Below are positions 1 through 7,463 of a DNA stretch of 33,293 nt, piece after piece. The number at the start of each line of letters is the position of its first letter. Position 1 is the stretch's first letter. Origin of the DNA: Candidatus Symbiothrix sp. (GTDB lineage Bacteria; Bacteroidota; Bacteroidia; Bacteroidales; Azobacteroidaceae). The notes below the pieces were generated by a model. The model was given only the letters and a program-made list of their open reading frames with translations, made no database searches and had not been told where the DNA came from. Position numbers and translations under genes: made by a program. The stretch spans positions 1-33,293 of the forward strand of contig JAISKT010000036.1 of NCBI GenBank assembly GCA_031261295.1, written 5' to 3'.

Positions 1-1321
1 TGATTAGAAATGTAACTAAAAAAGCGGTCGCTGTGAATTGTAAAAACAACAAAGCCAACTTCCAGATACGGCGCGTTTCCTGATAATTGCGAAATGCCAA
101 TGACACCGGTATCTTTGAAAAAATTTGCGCCGGAACAATTGCCGTGATAAAAAATACAACCACACAAGCAATTACAAGCAGGATTCCGGAACGCAAATTA
201 AACAGTGCAGACAAGGGCACAGCCAGCAAATCCTCAACCGTGTCCCTAAACAGGATAATCAATGCGACTGCTATCAGCAGGGAAATAAGCAGATGCACCC
301 CTGTTTCGGCAAACATACTCGAAGATATATTGTTAGTATCGGCTCCATAACATTTACGGATAGCAACGCCCTTTGTCCGGTTTACCAAAGAAGATATTAC
401 CACCAAAATATAATTCAAGATGGCAGTAAACAGGATAGCAAACGCCAACAGGGAAAGTAGAATCGTCATGCGTTTGATTTCCGGTCTGTCGCTGTGCATT
501 TTGGTAAGCGGCAACAGCGAATAATGCAAATCCACACCCAGTTTTTCCAATTCATCCAAAGGCTGATATTTTGCCTGCATTTGACGAATGGCTGTAGCCA
601 AATTTTCAGGATGAGTATTGGGTTGAAGTTTCACATATCCCAAATAGCGGTCGTTTCCCAGCCAATTCATCGAGCCATCCCACATAAATTCGGATATGGA
701 AGGCATGGAAATAACCATATCATAACGCTGCTCGGAATTAGCAGGAATGTCTTCAAAAATACCGCCAATGGTTAATTCCTTACCGGGAAAATTATCCAAA
801 TAAATTTTCTTACCGATTATATCCTGTATATTTCCCCTATTTTTAGCGATGGAATGGGAAATCATCACTTGCATCGGTCGGCTTAAAACTTCTTTCGGAT
901 TTCCGGCAAGAACAGGACGCGGCAGAACATCAAAAAGACTGCTATCTCCTAAAATAGCGAAATCCGTTTTGTATGCTTTTTTATCTTCTACAGTATAAAA
1001 TGTCATATCGTCTCCTATGCCGGTAAAACGGGTGGCAGCTTCCACTTGCGGAATCTCCGTCTTCATTCCGGACGCGACTCCTCCGCTGACTTGTCCGTAG
1101 CTGCTGAAAACATCTTCTCCTTCATCTTGATGATTTACATCTTCTTGTATTTGATAAATACGTTCGGCATCGGGATAAAAATTCTCAAAGGAAAGGTCTA
1201 AATAAATTTTTGAAATTAAAACCAATCCAACAGCCAAACCGATGCCCAGCGACAAGATTTTAATAAAGTTGTTCTGTCCTTTACCGGACAATGTTCGGAA
1301 TGCTAATACCAAATCTTTCAT
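1..1321 (-). CDS. ABC transporter permease, MacB/FtsX type (3' end outside window)
   Basis: Reading back from the ATG at 1319-1321 gives an open frame to the window edge, so the C-terminus is missing. It begins MKDLVLAFRTLSGKGQNNF, followed by a hydrophobic segment (IKILSLGIGLAVGLVLISKI), a periplasmic core of about 200 residues, then a transmembrane stretch (ILLSLLAFAILFTAILNYIL) and the FtsX signature region (VNRTKGVAIRKCYGA). Known family role: permease half of a tripartite ABC exporter that couples to an HlyD-type adaptor and TolC. It follows another permease of the same family by 88 bases and is probably in the same transcript. No ATPase gene is in the window; inference: it lies further downstream. 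Confident as to family; substrate unknown. Confidence 0.9.
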   Translation of the reverse strand, partial: MKDLVLAFRTLSGKGQNNFIKILSLGIGLAVGLVLISKIYLDLSFENFYPDAERIYQIQEDVNHQDEGEDVFSSYGQVSGGVASGMKTEIPQVEAATRFTGIGDDMTFYTVEDKKAYKTDFAILGDSSLFDVLPRPVLAGNPKEVLSRPMQVMISHSIAKNRGNIQDIIGKKIYLDNFPGKELTIGGIFEDIPANSEQRYDMVISMPSISEFMWDGSMNWLGNDRYLGYVKLQPNTHPENLATAIRQMQAKYQPLDELEKLGVDLHYSLLPLTKMHSDRPEIKRMTILLSLLAFAILFTAILNYILVVISSLVNRTKGVAIRKCYGADTNNISSSMFAETGVHLLISLLIAVALIILFRDTVEDLLAVPLSALFNLRSGILLVIACVVVFFITAIVPAQIFSKIPVSLAFRNYQETRRIWKLALLFLQFTATAFLVTFLI

Positions 1322-1333
1322 ATTGTTATTTTT

Positions 1334-1412
1334 TTACCCCTAAATCCCCTGAAGGGGACTTTGAAGTGCGTTATTGTTGTTTTTTAGCCCCCCTTTAGAG
1401 GGTTGGGAGTCA
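1334..1412. repeat. C/G-rich imperfect inverted repeats between permease genes
   Basis: The gap between the two permeases holds a short palindrome (TCCCCTGAAGGGGA at 1345-1358) and, at about 1387-1408, a related sequence with CCCCCCTTTAGAGGG in roughly the opposite orientation. It looks like a small repeated intergenic element. There is no T-run after it in the direction of transcription, so I do not call it a terminator. Confidence 0.4.
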
Positions 1413-3752
1413 ATCACTTTTTAATGATTTTACCGGATTTTGCGACAGCACATGAATACTTACGCCCGATGTGGTAATTATTGCAATCAGACATTGAATA
1501 ATAATCGGAAGGATAAAAACCCATCCACCTAAATTGGTATGATTGCTGTAATTATTCAACCATTCGGAAGCAATATAATAAGCAATCGGTACAGCAATAA
1601 TTCCGGCAATGACTATCCATTGGATGATATCCAACGAAAGCAGGCTAAAGATGGATTGCGGACTGGCTCCATTTATCCGGCGGATGCCGATTTCTTTTGT
1701 CCGGCGCACTGCTGTGTACAAATGAATGGCCAACAATCCCAACATCGCAATGAACACGGACAAAAGCGAACTGATAAATACCAATTTGTATTGCGTTTTC
1801 ATGCCGTCAAACTTTTTTGTATAAATATCTTCACTCCACACCGGATTGGCCACAAATTCAGCATCGAATTTTCGGAAAACGGTAGTTACCAATGCCAACG
1901 CATCCGCTCGACTGCTGTTTTTATCAAATTTAATATAAACGATTCTCGGTTTAGCCGCATTGAAACACGCACTCAATACTAACGGTTGAATCGGATTTGC
2001 CGGCTCGCCATAAATAAAATCTTTTACAACGCCGATAATTTCCGTATCGCTATTTTTGTAAAGAACATGTTTCCCCACAATTGGCGACTCCAATCCCAAC
2101 ATTTTGACTGTCGCTTCATTCAAGATAATGGTCGGCGTATTTTCCGGTCTATCTTCCTTGAAAAATTCGCCTTCCACCAATTGAAAATCCATCAATTCGC
2201 ACCATCCGGGCGTCATGCGATATTCATTGACAGATTGTTGGTTTTCCCTGTTTTCGAGTAAAGCAATCGTTTGTCCGCTGCCTCTCTCTCCGACGGTATG
2301 GTCGCTTCCACTCACGTTTTGTATGCCGGATGTGTGCAATAATTCCTGTTTCAAAGCGGTATAATTTTTCCACACATTACCGTCAAGCGATACAGACACA
2401 ATATTTTTGTCATTATAATTCATAGGCAAATTTTCCAAATAAGTGGTCTGTTGGTTGATGACCAATATATAGGATATAAGTACGATGGTAATGATGGATT
2501 GAAATATCACTACGACAGCAGTCAGCCTGTGTTTGGAAAACTTCAATCGTTTACCCAAAATATCCAAAGGACTGAACCGGCTGAGGTAGAACGAAGGATA
2601 AGCAACCGAAAGTGTAACTGTCAAAACAAAAAGAGCGATGAGGCACAAGATAAAAACCGGATTTAGTAATTGTGTTAATTCGATGTCTATGTGTATCAGT
2701 TTTGAAAAGCGGGGCATTACGATAATCGCTAAGAACGCACCTAATACAAAGGCAATCCCCACAATACCGGCAACTTCCGAAAAGAATTGCCGGACAATAT
2801 CACCGATACTTGCACCGTTAGTTTTCCGGATGGCTATTTCGTTCATACGGGTTTCGCCTTGAGCCATAAAAAGATTAATGAAATTGGTTATGGCAAGCGC
2901 CAGGATAAACAAAGAGAGCGCCAACAGCAGTCCTATAAATTTCATATTATTGCTTTTCCCAATGCCGGAATTGGTTTTAGAATGGATATAAATAGCTGTT
3001 AATTTTTCCGTTGCTCCGTAAGATTTGGCATTAAACCGGCTTTGAAGAGGCTCTAACATCGAAGTATATTCTTTTTCAATAGACGTTCTTACTTCGGATA
3101 AAGAGGCATCCGGACTGATTCGGTAATAAACGTAAAAATCCATTGCGCCGTTCAATTCCACATAATCCGGAATATTAGCTGCCCATAGATCGAAAGAGAA
3201 ATGGGTATTGAACAGAAGTTTTTCTACTACTGCGCTTATTGTATATTCCGCATTACCAATTGATACGGTTTTATCCATAGATTGGTCGGCGCCGCCAAAA
3301 ATAATATCGGCGTAAGGGATTGTTATCACAAGGGAATGGGGTGATTCAAGCGCTTTTTCAGCAGTTCCGGCAAGAAATTTCATCTGAAATACCTTGAAAA
3401 AATCGGAATCTGTTTGCAAAAGATTCAAGTCCCGAAAACGTTCTGTTTTATAAACCAATTCTACTTTTCCTTCGGGAGCCAGATGAGTTGCCGCTTCTAT
3501 TCCGGGCGCTTTTGCAGGAAGTTCCGAATAAGCCTTACCCAAACTTTCCGAATGATAGCGCAAGCCGGTATTTGTTTCCAAAACGGTATTCAGCCGGATA
3601 ATCCGGTCGCTATCGGGGAAATGCTTATCATAACTCAATTCGTTGACCACAAACAATATCAACATAATCGAAGCTGCCAACCCGATGGCTAAGCCGGTAA
3701 TGTTTATCCAGAGGAAAAAGCGCGTCCGTTTATACGAGTTTAGAATATTCAT
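1410..3752 (-). CDS. ABC transporter permease, MacB/FtsX type, 780 aa
   Basis: The architecture is an N-terminal transmembrane helix at about residues 13-37, a MacB-like periplasmic core, and an FtsX block of three helices starting near residue 270 whose loop reads MNEIAIRKTNGAS. A second, similar half follows, ending in another FtsX block with the loop TKEIGIRRINGAS. This duplicated 780-residue form is usual for Bacteroidetes exporter permeases. The start at 3752 has a good ribosome binding site (AAAGGAG, about 8 bases upstream). It is preceded by its own sigma-54-like promoter and is separated from the adaptor gene by the four-helix-bundle gene. Inference: it works with the neighbouring TolC and HlyD proteins; cargo not predictable. 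Confidence 0.93.
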   Translation of the reverse strand: MNILNSYKRTRFFLWINITGLAIGLAASIMLILFVVNELSYDKHFPDSDRIIRLNTVLETNTGLRYHSESLGKAYSELPAKAPGIEAATHLAPEGKVELVYKTERFRDLNLLQTDSDFFKVFQMKFLAGTAEKALESPHSLVITIPYADIIFGGADQSMDKTVSIGNAEYTISAVVEKLLFNTHFSFDLWAANIPDYVELNGAMDFYVYYRISPDASLSEVRTSIEKEYTSMLEPLQSRFNAKSYGATEKLTAIYIHSKTNSGIGKSNNMKFIGLLLALSLFILALAITNFINLFMAQGETRMNEIAIRKTNGASIGDIVRQFFSEVAGIVGIAFVLGAFLAIIVMPRFSKLIHIDIELTQLLNPVFILCLIALFVLTVTLSVAYPSFYLSRFSPLDILGKRLKFSKHRLTAVVVIFQSIITIVLISYILVINQQTTYLENLPMNYNDKNIVSVSLDGNVWKNYTALKQELLHTSGIQNVSGSDHTVGERGSGQTIALLENRENQQSVNEYRMTPGWCELMDFQLVEGEFFKEDRPENTPTIILNEATVKMLGLESPIVGKHVLYKNSDTEIIGVVKDFIYGEPANPIQPLVLSACFNAAKPRIVYIKFDKNSSRADALALVTTVFRKFDAEFVANPVWSEDIYTKKFDGMKTQYKLVFISSLLSVFIAMLGLLAIHLYTAVRRTKEIGIRRINGASPQSIFSLLSLDIIQWIVIAGIIAVPIAYYIASEWLNNYSNHTNLGGWVFILPIIIQCLIAIITTSGVSIHVLSQNPVKSLKSD

Positions 3753-3792
3753 TTTATATCTCCTTTAGTTATTCTCTATACTTAAGTAGTAT

Positions 3793-3806
3793 CCATATTC
3801 GTGCCA
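3793..3806 (-). promoter_or_regulatory. Sigma-54-like promoter of the permease genes
   Basis: On the minus strand this reads TGGCACGAATATGG. The TGGCAC part matches the -24 element exactly. The -12 element would be TGGA rather than the usual TTGC, at the correct N5 spacing. The promoter in front of the TolC gene has the same form (TGGCACGACTTTGG) at the same distance from its start codon (about 40 bases). The shared deviation and shared position are the main support. Confidence 0.65.
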
Positions 3807-3858
3807 AAGTTTTAATTAGTTGATTTTTAATTATTTATTGATTCTCTTGTTCTCGTTA

Positions 3859-3900
3859 TTGTAAAGTTTTTTTACAGATGGCTGTAAAACTTATTTACAG
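3859..3900 (-). promoter_or_regulatory. Two 19-bp inverted-repeat activator sites
   Basis: Two sites of the form CTGTAAA-N5-TTTACAG lie at 3859-3877 (one mismatch) and 3882-3900 (perfect), with centres 23 bp apart, about 50-105 bases upstream of the sigma-54-like promoter. Similar sites occur upstream of the TolC-gene promoter. This is the arrangement expected for an enhancer-binding sigma-54 response regulator; the regulator gene is not in the window. Confidence 0.65.
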
Positions 3901-3909
3901 TTTTCGCCA

Positions 3910-3959
3910 TTCTCTTAAGGCCCTTAAGAAATTTAAGTTTCTTAAGAGCCTTAAGAGAA
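3910..3959. repeat. CTTAAGnnn 9-bp repeat, five units, hairpin-forming
   Basis: Five consecutive 9-bp units (3914-3958), each beginning CTTAAG (the middle one TTTAAG). Together they form an inverted repeat with 22-nt arms at 3910-3931 and 3938-3959, one mismatch, and a 6-nt loop. It lies just downstream of the four-helix-bundle gene, so it may act as its terminator-like 3' structure. Related copies are at 4551, 4651 and 18512. Confidence 0.85.
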
Positions 3960-3976
3960 AATCAAAAAAAAGGGAT

Positions 3977-4531
3977 TTAAAACTTTTTGCGGTTGCTTAG
4001 TCGCACGGCAGTCATTCTTTCTTTAAAACCACCTTCTTTAATAAACTGGTTACTCAATTTTTCCAGATGTTTTGCCAGCAGATAATCCGTTTGCTTCAGG
4101 AGACAAATCGCTATATTGGCAATTGTTTCCGGAGGTCTTGATGTTATTATCTTCATATAAAAAGCGGAATCATTGTGTACTCTGGCCAGTTCTCGCATTT
4201 TGTTCTCTTCCACTGAATGTTCTTCCCAAATCCGATGATTTCTTGTCCGCAGATAATCCATATAATCTTCGAACAATTCCATCAAACTTGCCTTAGCCAC
4301 ATTAATCAGTTTAATTTCCATTTCTTTGGAAGTCGCACCGTCCATACTCCCTTCTGCAATGTTTTGCTTGCCGGAGCGCGCTGCCTGCTGCATTTGGTCA
4401 ATAGTGCGGTCCCCTCTTCGCAGATAGGTGTGAACGAAATAGTACGTAATGTCGAAGATTGCCTCTGCTTTTTGATAGCTGTAAAGTTTTTTGTAATCCT
4501 TGCTTGCCGGAATCAGTCTGTTGTTGTCCAT
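3977..4531 (-). CDS. Four-helix-bundle suffix-domain protein (S23/IVS family relative)
   Basis: The 184-residue protein carries the family signature RSGKQNIAEGS (about residues 55-65), which marks the four-helix-bundle family of 23S rRNA intervening-sequence proteins, and ends with a C-terminal extension containing KEGGFKERMTAVRL, typical of the Bacteroidetes 'suffix domain' form. I chose the ATG at 4529-4531; the frame is open 24 codons further upstream, but those codons translate the CTTAAG repeat and are unlikely to be coding. Relatives include the accessory Avd protein of diversity-generating retroelements, which binds RNA and reverse transcriptase; no such role is shown here. It sits between the adaptor and permease genes of an efflux operon, with CTTAAGnnn repeats on both sides, so it looks like an insertion. 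Confidence 0.85.
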   Translation of the reverse strand: MDNNRLIPASKDYKKLYSYQKAEAIFDITYYFVHTYLRRGDRTIDQMQQAARSGKQNIAEGSMDGATSKEMEIKLINVAKASLMELFEDYMDYLRTRNHRIWEEHSVEENKMRELARVHNDSAFYMKIITSRPPETIANIAICLLKQTDYLLAKHLEKLSNQFIKEGGFKERMTAVRLSNRKKF

Positions 4532-4550
4532 AGTTGTTGTTTTATTTTTT

Positions 4551-4595
4551 TTTAAGGTACTTAAGAAACTTAAGATTCTTAAGCTCCTTAAGAGG
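4551..4595. repeat. CTTAAGnnn 9-bp repeat, five units
   Basis: Five 9-bp units, the first TTTAAGGTA and the next four beginning CTTAAG, lie immediately upstream of the four-helix-bundle start codon. Variable triplets are AAA, ATT, CTC and AGG. Because the CTTAAG core is itself palindromic, the array can fold back on itself. Confidence 0.85.
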
Positions 4596-4650
4596 AACTG
4601 CAAAGATATACTATTTTCTCAATAAACTTCTATTTCAAAGAACATTTTTT

Positions 4651-4686
4651 CTTGAGAAGCTTAAGCCTCTTAAGTTACTTAAAAAT
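4651..4686. repeat. CTTAAGnnn 9-bp repeat, four partial units, over the HlyD stop codon
   Basis: CTTGAGAAG, CTTAAGCCT, CTTAAGTTA and CTTAAAAAT follow one another. The array includes the stop codon of the adaptor gene (4675-4677) and its last codons, so it has replaced or shaped the very C-terminus of that protein. Confidence 0.75.
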
Positions 4687-5925
4687 TAACTCTTGTACGT
4701 CGCCGTAGTTATCATAGCTCGAAGTAATCACCTTTTCTCCCGGCTCCAAACCCTCCAATACTTCGTAATAGAGCGGATTTTGCCGCCCGATGCGGATCGT
4801 ACGGCGAATCGCTTTCTTCTCATCTTGTGTCACTACGAACAGCCATTGCCCGCCTGTATTCTGGTAGAAGGCGCCGCGCGGAATCAGCACTGCTTCCACC
4901 GGTTGCCCTAATTGTAAATTGATATAATACGTTTGTCCGGCGCGGATGTTGTCGGGGCGTTCGCCATTAAATACAAAGTCTGTCTTGAATTGCTTGTCGC
5001 GCACTTCGGGATAGACTTTGCGCACCACTAAATCGTAGGTTTTGTCCTGTCGTTCAAAAGTTGCCGACAGTCCGCTCTTCACCTTATCTATGTAATGCTC
5101 GTCAATCAGGGCTTCAATCTTGTAATCCGACAAGACGCTGATTTGTCCGATACGCGCGCCGCTGCCCACCGACTGGCCTATCTCTACATCCAGTAATCCC
5201 AACTGTCCATCAACCGGCGCTTTAATATTAAGATTATCAACCCGTTGGCGCACTAAGACCAAGTTTTTGCGGATATTGCTCAAGCTCTCTTCCATCTGAT
5301 TGATTTGAATGCCCCGGAAGAGCGAATCCTGTTTCTGACGCTCCACCACTAACTCCATGCCTTTCACAGCAAAGTCATAATCCTCTTTCGCTTGCAGGTA
5401 ATCTTCTTTGGAAGTCAGTTTTTCATTGTAGAGGCTGCGGTATTGTTCATATTTCCGTTTCTTGCGTTCGACATCCAACTCCAATTGCAATTTGTCTGTG
5501 CGAAGGCTGAGGCGTTCCTGTTCCATCGTCACCTGGGTATTGCGCAAAAAGTTCTGTTTCTCAGCTAATTGTGCTTCACTGTCGAGGATGTTGAGGCTCA
5601 GCATCGGATTGGTCAGGCGCACAATTACTTCGCCTTGGTGCACCATCGAACCTTCTTCCACTACTTTTTCGGCCACCATTCCGCCTTCGATGGCGCTCAA
5701 CTGAATCGTATTAATCGGTTGTACTTGGCCGTTGACACGGATATAATCGTTAAATTCGCCTTTGGTGACGGTTTGCATCATCACTTTATTTCTTTCCACA
5801 TTGAATTTGGAACTGTGGTTTCCAAAAATCAACCAAGCCAATGCAATCAGTAAAACAACTCCACCTATTATATAAGGTATATGTTTCTTCTGAATTCCTT
5901 TTTTCTTTTCTAAAATTATATCCAT
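4675..5925 (-). CDS. HlyD/MacA-type periplasmic adaptor (membrane fusion protein), 416 aa
   Basis: There is one N-terminal transmembrane helix (HIPYIIGGVVLLIALAWLIF, about residues 15-34), then a first biotinyl-lipoyl half (GGMVAEKVVEEGSMVHQGEV), a long coiled-coil hairpin at about 115-225, the second lipoyl half (IKAPVDGQLGLLDVEIGQSV) and beta-barrel domains (IDEHYIDKVKSGL; NIRAGQTYYINLQLG). Known role: links an inner-membrane ABC exporter to a TolC channel. Its start overlaps the end of the TolC gene by 10 bases, so the two are translationally coupled. The final residues (VQELIFK) run into a CTTAAGnnn repeat. Confidence 0.93.
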   Translation of the reverse strand: MDIILEKKKGIQKKHIPYIIGGVVLLIALAWLIFGNHSSKFNVERNKVMMQTVTKGEFNDYIRVNGQVQPINTIQLSAIEGGMVAEKVVEEGSMVHQGEVIVRLTNPMLSLNILDSEAQLAEKQNFLRNTQVTMEQERLSLRTDKLQLELDVERKKRKYEQYRSLYNEKLTSKEDYLQAKEDYDFAVKGMELVVERQKQDSLFRGIQINQMEESLSNIRKNLVLVRQRVDNLNIKAPVDGQLGLLDVEIGQSVGSGARIGQISVLSDYKIEALIDEHYIDKVKSGLSATFERQDKTYDLVVRKVYPEVRDKQFKTDFVFNGERPDNIRAGQTYYINLQLGQPVEAVLIPRGAFYQNTGGQWLFVVTQDEKKAIRRTIRIGRQNPLYYEVLEGLEPGEKVITSSYDNYGDVQELIFK

Positions 5926-7238
5926 GGTGTTTCTCCTTTATAATAGTTTAATAATCTGTATTTTAATTGATATTTCAAATTTGTATATAACTCTTCGATG
6001 CGTGATTGCAATAAGCGGTTGGCGCTGGTTGACAAGTCGATGGCGTCAATCAAACCTTCCTCGTATTTCCGGAGGTTGGTCTGGTGAGCGCTTTGCATGG
6101 CAACTGTCCGTTTTTGTGCATGAACGGATTCATTTGATAAACCGTTGACATCAGCTACAGCCTGTTCGATTTCGCTATAGATTTGGCGGAGTGTTTCTTC
6201 GTGTTCGCTTCGGGCAATCATTAAACGCTGTTTGCTCCTTTTCATTTCCGAAGAGCGGGAAAACCCGTTGAAAATTGGAATGGCTAATGAAATACCCACA
6301 TAACTTCCTTTCCGAAGTTTCCATTGTTCTTCAAACGACATATACGCACTTCCGTCCAGCAAGCGGGAAAATCCGGTGGAAACGCCTGCATCCAAAGACA
6401 AAGTGGGAAATAAACGGCCTCGCGCTATTTTATATTGTACCTCGGTGGCCGACAAGGATTTATCGGCGACCAAGGCTTTGGGTAAGGTATTCAATGCCTG
6501 TTGATAAACTTCCAAGGCGTTTTCCGGTTCTTTTGTTTCTGTGAGTGTATTTTCATAATTGGCCACGAGCAAATCTTCCTCCACCGGTAAATTCATTATT
6601 CCTTTTAATTTGATGATTTCCAGATTATAACGGTTGATTTGTTTGGTCAATAAAAATTGGTCTTCGGCTTCTTTGGCTTGTATTTCCGTCAAATCAGGAA
6701 TAGATTTAAGGCCCAGTTCTTCCATCCGTTGAAACTTCTTCAAGTTGTTGACACTCTCTTCCAATTGCTGTTGGGCCAATTCTACTGTTCCTTTGTAATA
6801 GAGGACGTTGAAAAAGATTTCCATCACCTCGAAAGCAATTTTGTCTTTGACTTCCTGCAGTTCCTCTTTCCCTTTCAAACGGTTGATTTTCGCTATTTTT
6901 GTCCGGTACACTTGAGAAAGCCCGTCAAACAAAGTCATAGAAGAATAAAGTTCATACCCATTGCTGAAAGAGTTGGTACTGATATAGGTGTTCGTTTCCG
7001 GGTCCACTCCGCGGCCAAAATTCAGATAGGCGCTTGTCCGGGCATTCAGCGAAGGTAAAAAACCGCCGATAGCTTCCAGGCGGTCGAGTTTATAAATTTC
7101 GTTTTGCGCCTCCTGTTTAGTTCGTTGCGGATTGTGTTGGATAGCGTATTGAATACACTCTTCCAATGTCCGGGTTTTTCCCTGGGAAAAAACGGGGAAA
7201 GGGAAAAACAGAACTAACAAAAAAATAATACGTTTCAT
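5916..7238 (-). CDS. TolC-family outer membrane efflux protein, 440 aa
   Basis: The N-terminus is a signal peptide (MKRIIFLLVLFFPFPVFSQ). The mature protein shows the two-fold TolC pattern: an N-terminal half opening with TLEECIQYAIQHNPQ and long helices (residues about 110-230), and a repeat half with YKIARGRLFPTLSLDAG, the strand ISLAIPIFNGF and further helices to the end. Family length is 400-480. It is the first gene of the efflux operon, overlapping the adaptor by 10 bases, with a sigma-54-like promoter about 41 bases upstream. Confidence 0.93.
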   Translation of the reverse strand: MKRIIFLLVLFFPFPVFSQGKTRTLEECIQYAIQHNPQRTKQEAQNEIYKLDRLEAIGGFLPSLNARTSAYLNFGRGVDPETNTYISTNSFSNGYELYSSMTLFDGLSQVYRTKIAKINRLKGKEELQEVKDKIAFEVMEIFFNVLYYKGTVELAQQQLEESVNNLKKFQRMEELGLKSIPDLTEIQAKEAEDQFLLTKQINRYNLEIIKLKGIMNLPVEEDLLVANYENTLTETKEPENALEVYQQALNTLPKALVADKSLSATEVQYKIARGRLFPTLSLDAGVSTGFSRLLDGSAYMSFEEQWKLRKGSYVGISLAIPIFNGFSRSSEMKRSKQRLMIARSEHEETLRQIYSEIEQAVADVNGLSNESVHAQKRTVAMQSAHQTNLRKYEEGLIDAIDLSTSANRLLQSRIEELYTNLKYQLKYRLLNYYKGETPWI

Positions 7239-7279
7239 AACAATAAAAATAGATTTGTTCTTTTACATAATAAGCTATA

Positions 7280-7293
7280 CCAAAGTCGTGCCA
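7280..7293 (-). promoter_or_regulatory. Sigma-54-like promoter of the TolC/HlyD genes
   Basis: On the minus strand: TGGCACGACTTTGG. Perfect -24 element; -12 element TGGT instead of TTGC. Same spacing and same distance to the start codon as the promoter at 3793-3806. Confidence 0.65.
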
Positions 7294-7346
7294 AAATTAT
7301 ATATGGCTGATTTTTAATTAATTGGTAAAATAATAGAAAGAGTGAA

Positions 7347-7387
7347 TTGTAAAATATTTTTACAGTGGATGATAAATTATTTTACAC
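7347..7387 (-). promoter_or_regulatory. Paired inverted-repeat activator sites for the TolC promoter
   Basis: 7347-7365 matches CTGTAAA-N5-TTTACAG with one change. A second, weaker match lies at about 7369-7387, nearly the same offset as in the pair at 3859-3900. It lies 54-108 bases upstream of the sigma-54-like promoter. Confidence 0.55.
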
Positions 7388-7432
7388 TGTTTGTCCGACA
7401 CCCTCAACCAAAAGTTAAATTTTAGCAAATCC

Positions 7433-7463
7433 TTTGTTTATATAAAAAAATATATTACCTTCG
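7433..7463 (+). promoter_or_regulatory. Bacteroidetes-type promoter of surface-protein leader 1
   Basis: TTTG at 7433-7436, 19-base spacer, TACCTTCG at 7456-7463 (consensus TAnnTTTG, one change). The second leader has a matching promoter at 18060-18090. Transcription would start near 7470, giving a leader of about 480 nt. Confidence 0.7.

Noticed and set aside
4532-4603. 24-codon upstream extension of the four-helix-bundle protein
   Set aside because: The extension is a translation of the 9-bp repeat array and is not seen in the family.
3910-4686. CTTAAG arrays as a CRISPR array
   Set aside because: Unit length is 9 bp with no spacers of CRISPR size, and there are no cas genes nearby.
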